22,680 nucleotides of DNA from a virus. Below the pieces are notes generated by a model that saw only the letters and a program-made list of their open reading frames with translations, was not told the DNA's origin and did not search any database. Position 1 is the first letter of the stretch; every line of letters starts with the position of its first letter. This document shows, one piece after another, positions 6,132-15,125 of this stretch. A program made the translations under genes and the position numbers. Location of the stretch: positions 1 through 22,680 of IMG/VR virus record IMGVR_UViG_3300001460_000236; one strand, written 5' to 3'.

Positions 6132-6651
6132 CTAATACTCCAGCTAAAGCTCTTCGGCTGTTTGGGTATACACCTTTGCAATACATATCTCTCCAGTAGT
6201 TATAAGAACTAGGTGCTTCGTTGTATTGTACTTTGTACAACCCTGAAATAATTTGTTGGCTTGTAACGGTTTCATCTAGTGTTACGACACTGTTTTCTGT
6301 TTTTCTATAACTTTGCCAAGTTCTTAATTTATAAAAAGATTCAAAGCCGCCTTGGTATGTAAAAGTGTTGTTTACATAAAAAATATCTACGAGTTGTTTG
6401 TGTTCAAACCCTAAGCGAATACCTTCTCTTAATAGATTTTTTAATTCTGTGTTAGTTGTAATCGAACCTGTTACTATTATATCTGCGTCCCAAGTCTCAG
6501 TATTAAATAACGCATCCCCTGCTAAATAATTATAACTGTCAAAACCTGCTACCTTTTTAAAGTCATCATACCAAGCATTTAGCTTAGTCTTATCTGGCCT
6601 TTCCCAAGGCGTAGTTGTTGTTATATCGCCTATTGTAAATGAAAAACTCAT
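6118..6651 (-). CDS. Hypothetical protein, 177 residues, co-expressed with tail-tip gene
   Basis: A soluble protein of unknown function. Visible features are an N-terminal PWERPDKTKLNAWYDDF helix, a TWDADIIVTGSI strand, a LREGIRLGFEHKQLVDIFYV segment, and an aromatic C-terminal part (FESFYKLRTWQSY, YNYWRDMY). The WDADIIVTG followed by a helix and an aspartate-bearing strand is reminiscent of a minimal nucleotidyltransferase fold, but the catalytic pattern is not convincing. Translation starts in a TAATG overlap with the tail-tip gene. The GGAGG ribosome site lies inside the polyglycine-coding 3' end of that gene. A small tail-assembly or structural protein is equally possible. Confidence 0.7.
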   Translation of the reverse strand: MSFSFTIGDITTTTPWERPDKTKLNAWYDDFKKVAGFDSYNYLAGDALFNTETWDADIIVTGSITTNTELKNLLREGIRLGFEHKQLVDIFYVNNTFTYQGGFESFYKLRTWQSYRKTENSVVTLDETVTSQQIISGLYKVQYNEAPSSYNYWRDMYCKGVYPNSRRALAGVLDGTA

Positions 6652-9600
6652 TAGCTTGGGCCTCCTCCGCCACCGCCACCGCCGCCGCCGGTAGATGTAG
6701 TAGTAACTTTAAAGTCATCTGTTATATCTGTAATAGTTAGTGTAGCAGTTCTAGCAAGACCCGCACTACTTGCGCTTGTTACTCGTAGAGAAATAGTGTC
6801 ACCTGATTGAACAGTAGCTGAGCCTGTTACATAAGTGCCGCTGTTTATACTCATCTTAGCAGTGCTGTCACCAGTAAGTACAGCTGTACCACCAGAAAAT
6901 CCATTCCCTGAAAGCGTTATGGTATTAGATGTAAACACTGTATTTTGTGCAACACTACTTTGATTACTAAATGTAAATTGAGAAGGTTGGTTAAGTGCAA
7001 GTCTCTGGAATGCATATTCTACTTTTGTTAAAAACCTAGTTCCGCCGTCGCCTTGGGCATGTATATATACATGAGCAGGGGCACTAGTACCACTTCTTTT
7101 TATAAAGGTAACTGGTATCTGGGCTATAGCAGTAGTAGTTTGGAACCTAGCTATACCAGCCCAAAACTCTGCTCTATTAGAATGATATTGTAATCCTCCA
7201 ATATCGGTCATAGGCAGAGCGCTGCCGTATACACCTAAATCAATACTGTTCGGGTTATTATCGTATGCATCAGCTGCTCCCGACAGTTGTGTACCTGAAC
7301 CAGTTGCTGAATAAGTACCGTCTCCACAACAAATACTTAAAGATTTAACTTGGCCAGTACCACCAAAGACTCTTACATAGCCCATATAAATACCACGTTC
7401 TGTTCCTATTTCTCCTACCTGAGCTAGTCTCATGTCGTTGTTAGCGAAGCCACCAATAGTACTACCTGATACAACTCTATTTATAGTAGGTAGTACAAGA
7501 TCAGTAACATTAATACGGTCAGCATTAATTAAACCAGTCGTGATACGCGAACCGTCGATCGTGGTTGATCCACTCGAACCTAGGTCCGAAGACACTATGA
7601 GGTCTGAATCTAAAAATGCGGCATCAATATTGCCTGTGGTTATATTACCCCCGTGTATTACTGTGCTGGTATTAGCAGATAGGTCCGTAGATTTTATAAA
7701 CTGAGCATCGATACGTGCAGCATTTATAGTACCTGCTGTTATACGTGCAGCATCCATACCGCCAGTTGTAATCTTGTCCGCTGATAACGTCCCAACCTTT
7801 GCATTGGTTATAGTACCGTCCTTAATTCTAGCTGTGTCTATATATACAACACCCGAGTCCACAATAAATGGAGCTACAGAGTTAGTAGAAGAAGCACCCG
7901 ACCCATCCCATATAGCAAACTTGTCTGCCTGGAACTGTACGGCTGTACCCGTACCAGAGTCAGAAGCATTAGCTTCAATAACCATACCAGCAACAGCACC
8001 GTTAGCATTTACTTGCAGTACATACGCTGCAGCTGCATTGCCTTCTATGTCCGTAACAGCTGAAGATAGAGCAGTAACACTGGCGTTTGTAGTTACATCA
8101 CGTATAAGCACCCAGTTGCTGCCATCCCACCTATATTGTTTATTACTGTCGTTTGTATCAAACCAAATATCACCTGTGTTTATGGCCGTTGGTGGGTCGT
8201 TTTGTGTAAATACTCTTGGGTAATTATCATTAGCTGTATCTCTGACCGCGACCCAGTTGCTACTTCCTGTGCCAGTAGCTCTGTACAATTTATTAGCATC
8301 ATCACTATCTATCCATAGATCACCTGCTGCTAACGCATTAGGAGCACTTGTTCCTATAAAGGTTTTGTTTTTTGTAGCAATAGAAGCATTGACTCCGGTT
8401 ATTGCCGCAGCTCTTGCACTTGTTTCATCAGAGATAGCTGTCTGATTAATAGTTATATCTGCAGCGTTGCCATCTACATCTGTTCGCAGATTTGATATAA
8501 GAGTGGCATGAGCCGAGGTTAAACTGTCTCTTATACTTTGCCAGTTACTGCCATCCCATCTGTATAATTGTTTGTCATCTGTATCTACCCACAAGTCCCC
8601 TATTGTAAGACCCGAAGCACCAGGTGCAGTTGCTTGACTAAAGTTCACAGGTATAGCAGTTACAGTAGTTTCTAATTGGCTAACAGCATTAGCAGTTGCA
8701 GCTACACCAGTTGTGCTATGGTCTACAGTAGTCTCTAAAGCATCTATTTTAGTAGAAGTAGAGCCACTTAAGCCTACGGCTGTAGATAAATTAGATACAG
8801 CAGTGGCATTTGCAGCTACTCTTGTATCTACAACGGCTACCCAAGCGCTACCACTCCATCTATATTGTTTATTAGCATCATCTGTATCAAACCAAAGGTC
8901 GCCTTCTTGTGATCCAGTAGGCTGTGATGTTTGAGCGTGGACCGTGATCCCTGAAGTATCGTTCACGGCCACCCAGTTGCTATTACCAGCTGCAGTTGCA
9001 CGATACAGTTTATTACTGTCGTCTGTATCTATCCATAAATCACCAATAGAGATGGCAGTCGGTGCTGAAGTAGATACAAAGGTTTGTGTTTTAGTATTTA
9101 CTGTACCTGATAAAGAAGTAATAGAGCTATTTGTAGCAACTATATCATCTTCGTTATCTTCTACCCTTGAAGTTAAAAGACCTACTGCAGTGTTTATAGC
9201 ACCTACTCCAGTTGTGCCATTATTAACTGTAGTTTCTAAGTTAGTTATTTTAGTAGAACTTGAACCAGACAAACCTACAGCTGTAGATAGACTAGATATA
9301 GCGGTTGCGTTAGAAGTTAAACGTGTGTCATCAACAGCTACCCAGGCACTGCCGTTATAGCGATATTGTTTATTGTTATCATTAGTGTCAAACCACAAGT
9401 CACCTGCATTTACTCCTGTAGGTTCATTGTCTTGTGAATGTATAGCTATACCAGAAGTATCGTTTACGGCTACCCAGTTACTACTACCGACCGCAGTTGC
9501 ACGATACAACTTATTGTTATCGTCTGTATCTATCCAAAGGTCGCCAATAGCTGTAGCAGTTGGTGCTGAAGTTCCTACAAAGGTTGTTACTTTACCGTCT

Positions 9601-11354
9601 GCTTTTGCATCTGCAGTAGCTGCGTTTGACAATGCTGTTGCAATTGCTGAGTCTTGTGTTGCAACCCAAGAACCTGAACGTCGAGTATAAACTTTGTTAC
9701 CATCGTTAGTGTCAAACCAAATGTCGCCTTCACTTGCAGAACCTGGAGCATCATCTTGATAAAAACTGTCAATCTTACCGTCTGCTGTTGATTGCGCTGT
9801 AGCTGCGTTTGTTATTGCTGTGCCGATAGAACCATCTTGAATAGTCACCCATGCGCTTCCGTTCCAGCGGTAAAGTTTATTGCCATCATTACTGTCGACC
9901 CAAAGATCACCAGTAGCTACAGCAGTTGGAGCATTATCTTGTACAAAAGTTTGGTTCTTCGCGTTTACTGTAGAAGTTAGAGCAGTAACAGAGGAGGTAC
10001 TTGCTTTAGTTGCTATGTCATCATCATTAGATGTTATCTGTGTTTGTAATCCACTAATAGCATTAGCTACCCCATTCGTACCACCAAAACCATTTAATGC
10101 ACTGTTTAAAGATGTAATAGAAGAAGTTTGACTAGTTATAGTACCTTCAGCAGATGTAAGCCTAGTGTTTAAACCACTGACTGCACTAGCTACAGTAGAG
10201 GTTCCAGAGTAACCAGACAAAGTACTTTCTAGTTCTGTAATATCGCCTGTGTGTGAGGTTATAGTCCCTTCGGCACTTGTTACCCTAGTTGTTAAAGCAG
10301 CAACAGCAGAAGCATTTGCACCTATATTTGTATTAGCATTAGTTATAGAAGAGTTTAAAGAAGTAATATTTATTGAAGTTGATATATCTCCATTGTCACT
10401 AACACCCGCAACTAATAATAAATCAGATGCGTTTTGAGATATAGCATTACCATTAGCGTTAATTTGTGTTTGTAAAGTTGTATCAGAGGAACTAGTAGAC
10501 CCGGCCGTACTTGCTGCCCAGGTACTACCGGTGTACACGAATATCTCATTACCGTTGTCGGTGTCCATCCATATATCACCAGCTTGCAAACTACTGCTGT
10601 CATCTCTAGTTGTAGGTGCAGAGGTTGCCCTTATAACCCTAGGTGTACTTGTTGTTAAACTATTAACTGAAGCTTGGGCGGCAGCAGCTGCAGAGTTTAC
10701 AGTAGCTATAGTAGTCTGTAAGTTAGCAGTAGTAGAACCTAAAGTAATAGGTATAGTTGTGTTTAATGTAGAGAAACCAGGTAGAGCACTTAACTCTTCT
10801 GAAAGAGCTTGCATTACTGCGCCTATGTCTACTTCTGTATTAGCAACCGTGCCTTCAGTAGCATTGTAAGGGCTTACTACGTCTGCAATACTTACAAACC
10901 TAACCCAATAATAATAAGTAGCTCCGTAACCTACTTCATCAGAATATACAAAGGCATTAGTAGTAGATATAAGAGTAGCGCCACCAAGAGCATTTGCTTG
11001 CGATCTCCATATCTCTGTGTATGCGTGGTTCCCGTAACTAGCTTTGTCCCAAGTTAAAAGTATGCCAGTAAAAGCTCCACTTGCTTCTAGGTTAGTAGGT
11101 GCGGGTGGGGTGGTAAGATCTCCAGGCCCACCGTCATCTGGAGGAGATATGCCATTTTCTACACCAACAGCTTTGTTTCTTACCTTTACGATACCAGAAT
11201 CAGATAATTCTCTAAGAGTTACAGCTCTATCTAAAGGATCGCCACGTCTGCCTAATCTAACTTCTAATGCTTCTTTAATAGCATCGAGTGCTATCTTTAG
11301 TTCTCTGTCAGTTTTAGGAGGTATGTTTTTTAAGCCTGGAAGTTTTGTAGTCAT
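6651..11354 (-). CDS. Large tail-tip/fibre protein with FN3, ten Trp-containing modules and J-like C-terminus
   Basis: A 1,567-residue structural protein. Order: a charged N-terminal segment (about 1-65); a fibronectin type III domain (about 80-175, with APTNLEASG, GILLTWD and YYYWVRFVS); then ten copies of a roughly 40-residue module with the core GDLW-D-DD-NK-YR...W-AV-DT, alternating with helical Thr/Ser/Asn-rich linkers. The C-terminal third contains NANGAVAGMVIEAN, QADKFAIWDG, PFIVDSG, IDTARIKDGTITNAK and several ITTG/IDAARI repeats, matching the conserved region of lambda J-like tip attachment proteins (DUF1983). The protein ends in polyglycine. Such proteins sit at the tail tip and contact the host surface. 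I choose the ATG at 11354: it has AAGGAAG at 11359-11365 and forms TAATG with the previous stop, whereas the longer frame would begin with TTG at 11393. Confidence 0.88.
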   Translation of the reverse strand: MTTKLPGLKNIPPKTDRELKIALDAIKEALEVRLGRRGDPLDRAVTLRELSDSGIVKVRNKAVGVENGISPPDDGGPGDLTTPPAPTNLEASGAFTGILLTWDKASYGNHAYTEIWRSQANALGGATLISTTNAFVYSDEVGYGATYYYWVRFVSIADVVSPYNATEGTVANTEVDIGAVMQALSEELSALPGFSTLNTTIPITLGSTTANLQTTIATVNSAAAAAQASVNSLTTSTPRVIRATSAPTTRDDSSSLQAGDIWMDTDNGNEIFVYTGSTWAASTAGSTSSSDTTLQTQINANGNAISQNASDLLLVAGVSDNGDISTSINITSLNSSITNANTNIGANASAVAALTTRVTSAEGTITSHTGDITELESTLSGYSGTSTVASAVSGLNTRLTSAEGTITSQTSSITSLNSALNGFGGTNGVANAISGLQTQITSNDDDIATKASTSSVTALTSTVNAKNQTFVQDNAPTAVATGDLWVDSNDGNKLYRWNGSAWVTIQDGSIGTAITNAATAQSTADGKIDSFYQDDAPGSASEGDIWFDTNDGNKVYTRRSGSWVATQDSAIATALSNAATADAKADGKVTTFVGTSAPTATAIGDLWIDTDDNNKLYRATAVGSSNWVAVNDTSGIAIHSQDNEPTGVNAGDLWFDTNDNNKQYRYNGSAWVAVDDTRLTSNATAISSLSTAVGLSGSSSTKITNLETTVNNGTTGVGAINTAVGLLTSRVEDNEDDIVATNSSITSLSGTVNTKTQTFVSTSAPTAISIGDLWIDTDDSNKLYRATAAGNSNWVAVNDTSGITVHAQTSQPTGSQEGDLWFDTDDANKQYRWSGSAWVAVVDTRVAANATAVSNLSTAVGLSGSTSTKIDALETTVDHSTTGVAATANAVSQLETTVTAIPVNFSQATAPGASGLTIGDLWVDTDDKQLYRWDGSNWQSIRDSLTSAHATLISNLRTDVDGNAADITINQTAISDETSARAAAITGVNASIATKNKTFIGTSAPNALAAGDLWIDSDDANKLYRATGTGSSNWVAVRDTANDNYPRVFTQNDPPTAINTGDIWFDTNDSNKQYRWDGSNWVLIRDVTTNASVTALSSAVTDIEGNAAAAYVLQVNANGAVAGMVIEANASDSGTGTAVQFQADKFAIWDGSGASSTNSVAPFIVDSGVVYIDTARIKDGTITNAKVGTLSADKITTGGMDAARITAGTINAARIDAQFIKSTDLSANTSTVIHGGNITTGNIDAAFLDSDLIVSSDLGSSGSTTIDGSRITTGLINADRINVTDLVLPTINRVVSGSTIGGFANNDMRLAQVGEIGTERGIYMGYVRVFGGTGQVKSLSICCGDGTYSATGSGTQLSGAADAYDNNPNSIDLGVYGSALPMTDIGGLQYHSNRAEFWAGIARFQTTTAIAQIPVTFIKRSGTSAPAHVYIHAQGDGGTRFLTKVEYAFQRLALNQPSQFTFSNQSSVAQNTVFTSNTITLSGNGFSGGTAVLTGDSTAKMSINSGTYVTGSATVQSGDTISLRVTSASSAGLARTATLTITDITDDFKVTTTSTGGGGGGGGGGPS
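8095..10620 (-). repeat. Ten in-frame Trp/Asp modules within the tail-tip gene
   Basis: Ten degenerate copies of a roughly 40-residue protein module are encoded here, each with GD(L/I)W-(D)-(T/S)-(D/N)-D, NK-YR and a final W-V-DT core. Copies occur as tightly coupled pairs (a version with an RATA-G-SNW insert followed by a shorter YNGSAW version) separated by linker segments. This suggests duplication of pairs. DNA identity between copies is high in the conserved cores, so the region is prone to recombination and assembly collapse. Similar modules decorate tail fibres of other phages and are thought to be small beta domains for surface binding. Confidence 0.8.
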
Positions 11355-13336
11355 TACACTTCCTTCAGCTCTACGATTGACTCTCCTAGACAAACCTCGT
11401 TTACTACTTTTGCAGTTTCTATTTCAAATGCAAAAGTTTTATGTACACTTGCAGGCAAACGTACTACGGGTTCAGTTATAGATGTAGCATTAAAACTAGG
11501 AGTAGTACCTGTGACACTAAAAACACTACCGCTTGTAGAAATTGTAGCGTTATATATTACCGAACCATCTCCGTACACTTTTAAAGTTACCGGATATGCT
11601 TCTGCATCTACTTTTGCAAACCCCATACTAGTATGTCGGGCCATTGGAAACTCTTTACTCTTCCAATTGTACGTAAGGTTAGTAGAACTACCTTGGAATT
11701 TTTTAATTTTATTACCTATTATTAAGTACAACTCGTTATCGTCGGGGTCAGTAAACCCGCCTCGAATTAATGCGGCTGCATCTAAATTTACAAGAGCATT
11801 TGTACCTTGTCGAGGGTCAAATATAAATCCACCAAAACCCGAACCGGTATTGTAAAACCCTACATATCTACCCTGCCAGTAAAAACCAGTTATAGTAGAA
11901 GGGTAGTAATCACTTTGCCATTGTTCTGGAGTTATTAAACCTTCTGTTATATTAGACGCTTGGGCACCAGAAGCTGCAATCAAGCCATCGGGCCCTGCAT
12001 ATATTACTGTTTCACCCATATCTACCATAGACCTTTTACTCAAACACGCTTCTGCTGTTTCTATTTTTATAGCAATCATGGCTGAAGGGTCGCTGCCCGT
12101 TACTAAGTAAGGAGTGCTTTCTGTACCTACAATAAGCCCATTAGAAGTAGCTTTTATACCTACTATTTTTTCTTCTATACCTAATCTATATGCGGCAGGC
12201 CAAGCGTGTGGCTGATAAGCTTCACTAAAACATATTCTATTACCTGTAAAACCAGCAAAAGTACCATTGCCTAAAGCTAACAACCCTTTCATAGGACCAT
12301 CTGGATATAAAGCGCTGTCATCTGGCGGTGCAATCCAAGTGCTAGAGGGTAAAACTTCGGCTAATTCACTATTTTTAGAAACGTCCGTGTAGGTCGTAGC
12401 TGACAAAGCAAGTTCTGCTACAAACTGAAACTGTGTAGAGTTAGAACCAGTATTAGATCTATATATTCTTTTCTTTGATAGGTTAGTATTAGTGATACTA
12501 GTGGAAGTTTCTAACGCGGATAAAGCTACAGTCATATTATCATCTGTAGTTATAACAGTAGAAGCAGGCGAAGGCGGGCCTTCTTCTCCGTATGCAGATA
12601 CAAAAGTGTATACGTAGGAAGTTTCATAATCTAACTCTGCGTCTGAATTACCACCAAGTGCTACACCGTTTGCTACAGAGGCACTATTACCCGTACCCGT
12701 TGCAGCAGCAGATAATTCTACTGTTAGAGTAGAAACACTAGGCACTGTCTTTATTTTATAATTACCATTTATATCTGCAGCAGCTACTCCCTGCGTTGTA
12801 GCAAAACCTGTAAGTGTTATGTATTCACCTACAGAAGCACTATGGGCGGTAGCTGAGCCACTTGTAGAAGTAGTAATAGTGATTGTGGAACTCTCATTTA
12901 CAAATGCAATAATGCCATCAAACTGTGTTTGTCCTACTGGAGCTACTGTTGGAGCGGCTGTTGGGGCAGGTATACCCAATCTGTAAGCAGCATTAGGGTA
13001 CACAGAACCACCAATTATGTCTGAAGATCTACCCATTTTAGGGAAAGTTTGACCTGACCAATATAACGTGTCGTTAGTGTCTCCAGGAATAGCACTACGC
13101 ACGACGTTAACATCTTCGTCAAATTGTAGCCAACGTTCTGGGCTATCTGTGTATTTAAAAATGCTTTGTCTAGAAGAATTAGAAAGGGTAAGAGTATCAG
13201 AATTATCTCTTATAGGTACTAAACGCCCACTTTCAAGATTTACGTCGGTAGCAGTTGTAGCTAACTCATCTTTTAATAGACGGGGAGAAGCTTTAGGAGC
13301 AAGTCCTCCAAAGGTGTTAAGTTTAATATATGCCAT
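11354..13336 (-). CDS. Tail nozzle/hub-like structural protein (podovirus gp10/gp12-type, tentative)
   Basis: A 660-residue protein. The start MAYIKLNTFGGLAPK, followed by LESGRLVPIRD, matches a recurring opening of phage tail proteins in which an FGG motif precedes a beta-propeller. Visible parts are an Ala/Thr/Ser-rich insertion (about 150-240), an FN3-like stretch (YVYTFVSAYGEEGPPSPAS near 245), and propeller-like blades with HAWPAAYRLG, IKATSNGLIVGT, YAGPDGLIAASG and FYWQGRYVGFYNTG. P22 gp10 and T7 gp12 nozzles share this architecture, but I cannot confirm homology by eye. It precedes the tail-tip gene in the operon with a TAATG overlap. The start lies seven bases after the lysozyme stop, with no strong ribosome site. 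Confidence 0.65.
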   Translation of the reverse strand: MAYIKLNTFGGLAPKASPRLLKDELATTATDVNLESGRLVPIRDNSDTLTLSNSSRQSIFKYTDSPERWLQFDEDVNVVRSAIPGDTNDTLYWSGQTFPKMGRSSDIIGGSVYPNAAYRLGIPAPTAAPTVAPVGQTQFDGIIAFVNESSTITITTSTSGSATAHSASVGEYITLTGFATTQGVAAADINGNYKIKTVPSVSTLTVELSAAATGTGNSASVANGVALGGNSDAELDYETSYVYTFVSAYGEEGPPSPASTVITTDDNMTVALSALETSTSITNTNLSKKRIYRSNTGSNSTQFQFVAELALSATTYTDVSKNSELAEVLPSSTWIAPPDDSALYPDGPMKGLLALGNGTFAGFTGNRICFSEAYQPHAWPAAYRLGIEEKIVGIKATSNGLIVGTESTPYLVTGSDPSAMIAIKIETAEACLSKRSMVDMGETVIYAGPDGLIAASGAQASNITEGLITPEQWQSDYYPSTITGFYWQGRYVGFYNTGSGFGGFIFDPRQGTNALVNLDAAALIRGGFTDPDDNELYLIIGNKIKKFQGSSTNLTYNWKSKEFPMARHTSMGFAKVDAEAYPVTLKVYGDGSVIYNATISTSGSVFSVTGTTPSFNATSITEPVVRLPASVHKTFAFEIETAKVVNEVCLGESIVELKEV

Positions 13337-13343
13337 TTTTTCA

Positions 13344-13796
13344 TTATACAGTATTCAGAACTGATTCTTGCAGTTCTCGACTCCTTCTTCCTACTTGGTT
13401 AAACCATCTGCTGTCTTCCATTTCAGCTGCCATTTGTTTCCAATCATGTGATCTACATGCTTTTAACATGTTACGGAACTTAGAAAGTCTAGTCCCTCCT
13501 AGATTAAAGCACATATTAACTATGACGTGTTGGATATTTTCGGGTAACTTGTAAAAATCTTCTTCTGTACCAAACACGTGTATGGCTTCATCTACGTGCT
13601 TAGCAAAATCATCTTCATAATACAGATCAACAACTTCTTGTGACACTTTAGTACCAACTTCCCAATCGTATTCAGGATCATTAGGTTGGCATAGATGCCC
13701 GACACCTAATGTTTTGTAGCCTAGGCTATCTTTATAAATTTCTAAAACTTCGCCTTCGTGTCTTTTAATCTCTTCTTTTAGTTGTTCTACATTCAT
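13344..13796 (-). CDS. T4-type lysozyme endolysin (GH24 muramidase)
   Basis: A 150-residue endolysin that hydrolyses the MurNAc-GlcNAc bond of peptidoglycan. The catalytic triad keeps T4 lysozyme spacing: Glu14 in RHEGE, Asp23 in IYKDSLGY and Thr29 in KTLGVGH correspond to Glu11, Asp20 and Thr26. The LPENIQHVIVNMCFNLG segment (84-100) matches the conserved C-terminal lobe motif, and GRRSRELQ near the end matches the family's Arg-rich terminus. There is no signal peptide or anchor, so it needs a holin. It starts as an ATGA overlap with the upstream 82-residue protein. It lies well apart from the 3TM holin candidate but close to two small membrane proteins upstream. Confidence 0.93.
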   Translation of the reverse strand: MNVEQLKEEIKRHEGEVLEIYKDSLGYKTLGVGHLCQPNDPEYDWEVGTKVSQEVVDLYYEDDFAKHVDEAIHVFGTEEDFYKLPENIQHVIVNMCFNLGGTRLSKFRNMLKACRSHDWKQMAAEMEDSRWFNQVGRRSRELQESVLNTV

Positions 13797-14041
13797 GGTG
13801 TTATTATCCTGTCGTCTACTGACTTAATCTTGTCTTCTTTTAAAAAGACTTGCAGTTCCGTTACGGTTGTTTTTTGTGCTGCTTCTACCTTTCGTAAGTT
13901 AAAATCAGCGTCTTGCCATTCACTTTGTAATCTAACTAACATGTTAAATTGCTGAGCTACTCGGTCAGTCATCTGGGTTATATCGTATTGTTTACCATCA
14001 AAGTTGATTAACTGTGGTAATTTGCTTTCGGCTTTAGCCAT
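13793..14041 (-). CDS. Small coiled-coil hypothetical protein, 82 residues
   Basis: A soluble, helical protein. Residues 10-25 (PQLINFDGKQYDI...) read like a short beta hairpin with an NFDGKQYD motif. They are followed by a coiled coil rich in Gln, Leu and Glu (about 28-68) and a charged tail. This resembles small DUF6447-like proteins (DGKEYDL hairpin plus helix) in phages and cyanobacteria; that comparison is from memory. The ATG at 14041 is chosen over an upstream in-frame start at 14071 because a near-perfect AAGGAGG (14047-14053) sits five bases before it. It overlaps the lysozyme start as ATGA. Function is unknown; its position suggests involvement in lysis or tail assembly. Confidence 0.7.
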   Translation of the reverse strand: MAKAESKLPQLINFDGKQYDITQMTDRVAQQFNMLVRLQSEWQDADFNLRKVEAAQKTTVTELQVFLKEDKIKSVDDRIITP

Positions 14042-14046
14042 AGGTA

Positions 14047-14053
14047 CCTCCTT
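14047..14053 (-). promoter_or_regulatory. Strong Shine-Dalgarno (AAGGAGG)
   Basis: This is one of the strongest ribosome sites in the window, five bases before the ATG at 14041. It decides the start of the 82-residue protein against the longer frame. Because downstream lysozyme translation is coupled by ATGA, it probably also sets lysozyme yield. Confidence 0.8.
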
Positions 14054-14234
14054 ATAAAAAGCTAGACCCAATGATAAGGACGTATACGCCTATAATCATT
14101 GTTGTGAACTTAGTGTCCATACGGTCAAACTTAGCATCTCCTTTGTCTAAGCGCTTTTCTATAGCAGTGTATCGAATATTACACTCTCTTTCGTGTGATT
14201 CGATTTTTGCCAATGTTTCTTTAACCGTAGCCAT
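14052..14234 (-). CDS. Small protein with coiled coil and C-terminal membrane segment (XhlA-like)
   Basis: A 60-residue protein: an amphipathic helical part (MATVKETLAKIESHE..., residues 1-42) with charged heptads, then a hydrophobic C-terminal helix (about 43-60, MIIGVYVLIIGSSFL). This matches the layout of XhlA-type hemolysin/holin accessory proteins. I choose the ATG at 14234, seven bases after the stop of the preceding 52-residue membrane protein, because the sequence from there reads like the family start. A longer TTG start at 14270 with GGGGG upstream is possible. No good ribosome site precedes 14234, so reinitiation is likely. It is probably a lysis accessory, by analogy only. Confidence 0.6.
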   Translation of the reverse strand: MATVKETLAKIESHERECNIRYTAIEKRLDKGDAKFDRMDTKFTTMIIGVYVLIIGSSFL

Positions 14235-14241
14235 AAAAGGA

Positions 14242-14400
14242 TTATAGGCCAAAAAGCGCTGTAACACCAAATGATACCCCCATAAACATAAGTAGTATCT
14301 TTACAGGGAACAAGAATATAAAGAATACTCTAGCTACTTTACGTTTTTTAGATATTTCTGACCAAGGAGGTAGCCCTGGTGGGTTTTTTAAATTAATCAT
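14242..14400 (-). CDS. 52-residue small membrane protein
   Basis: A short gene read from the minus strand. The start ATG overlaps the upstream stop as ATGA and the TAA stop lies at 14242-14244. The N-terminus is proline-rich (NPPGLPPWSEISKKRK) and probably cytoplasmic. Residues about 25-52 are hydrophobic (VFFIFLFPVKILLMFMG and beyond), sufficient for one or two membrane passes. It exactly fills the space between two larger genes, and the next gene begins seven bases later, which supports it being real. It could be a holin-like or structural membrane protein. I recognise no family. Confidence 0.65.
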   Translation of the reverse strand: MINLKNPPGLPPWSEISKKRKVARVFFIFLFPVKILLMFMGVSFGVTALFGL

Positions 14401-15125
14401 ACGAACTCCACTGTGAAAGGCCTATTTAATAATATGCTAAATCCCGTAAGTGTCATGTTGCCACCAATACCTGTATAAACGCTCCATTGTCTTTTGCCGG
14501 AGGTATAAGTGTACGTAAAGTCACTCCTGGGATATGTAAAAGTAAAGTTATAAAACGTACTGCTTCCTGATGTAGTACTACCACCTGGGTATAAGCTTCT
14601 TAGATACATAGTAGTCCACCCAGAATTAGAATTACTAGCCGAAACTTCAATGTAGCTTGTGCCGCCAAATCCACTAGCTGCCATATATAGAGCATGAAGA
14701 GTACTACCACTAGGGAAACTAGCTACGCCAGTCAGGCTGATTCCACTAGTACCACCACTAGAACCTAAACCAAAATTACCAAAACCTCCTCCACTGTTTG
14801 CGTTCAAAAAAGCTGCGCCGGACCCGGTAGGAGAGCTAACTCCAGTATATGTAACTGTTGATGCACCTTTACTAGTACCTGTGGTTACTGCCTGATTATG
14901 GCTTATCATGCCGGCTGTCCCACCAAAATCTCGGGCTTGTAAAGTTTGTGAACCAGCTGTAGTAATAGCGTTAACGGCCTGGTTAGCCCTAGGCGTCATT
15001 TTTCTATATTCGTTCCAGGTAACATTACTGTTAGATTTAGCACTAACACCTTGATCTGGTGTACGGTATTCTGCTGCTATTTCAGCTGCATCAATATTGC
15101 TTGTTTTATCTATAAAACCAGACAT
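14397..15125 (-). CDS. Gly/Ser/Thr-rich structural protein, possibly fibre tip or adhesin
   Basis: A 242-residue protein with no signal peptide. Residues 1-60 are helical and charged (TWNEYRKMTPRANQAVN). The remainder is very rich in Gly, Ser, Thr and aromatic residues with beta-strand periodicity (GFGNFGLGSSGGTSG near 113-127, TFYNFTFTYPRSDF, TSGKRQWSVYTG). Such compositions are common in fibre tips and in polyglycine-rich adhesins of T-even-like phages, but no family motif is certain. A GGAG site eight bases upstream supports the start, which forms TAATG with the upstream stop. It lies in the fibre-modification part of the operon, so it could be a second fibre component. Confidence 0.65.
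   Translation of the reverse strand: MSGFIDKTSNIDAAEIAAEYRTPDQGVSAKSNSNVTWNEYRKMTPRANQAVNAITTAGSQTLQARDFGGTAGMISHNQAVTTGTSKGASTVTYTGVSSPTGSGAAFLNANSGGGFGNFGLGSSGGTSGISLTGVASFPSGSTLHALYMAASGFGGTSYIEVSASNSNSGWTTMYLRSLYPGGSTTSGSSTFYNFTFTYPRSDFTYTYTSGKRQWSVYTGIGGNMTLTGFSILLNRPFTVEFV

Noticed and set aside
11354-11393. Longer TTG start for the tail-tip protein
   Set aside because: The ATG at 11354 has a good AAGGAAG site and a TAATG junction; the extension adds an Arg-rich stretch unlike the family start.
7432-11481. Many plus-strand frames opposite the tail-tip gene
   Set aside because: They are antisense shadows of repeated Asp/Thr/Gly codons, with no ribosome sites or recognisable domains.
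14041-14071. Longer start for the 82-residue protein at 14071
   Set aside because: It overlaps the upstream gene, and the near-perfect ribosome site supports 14041.
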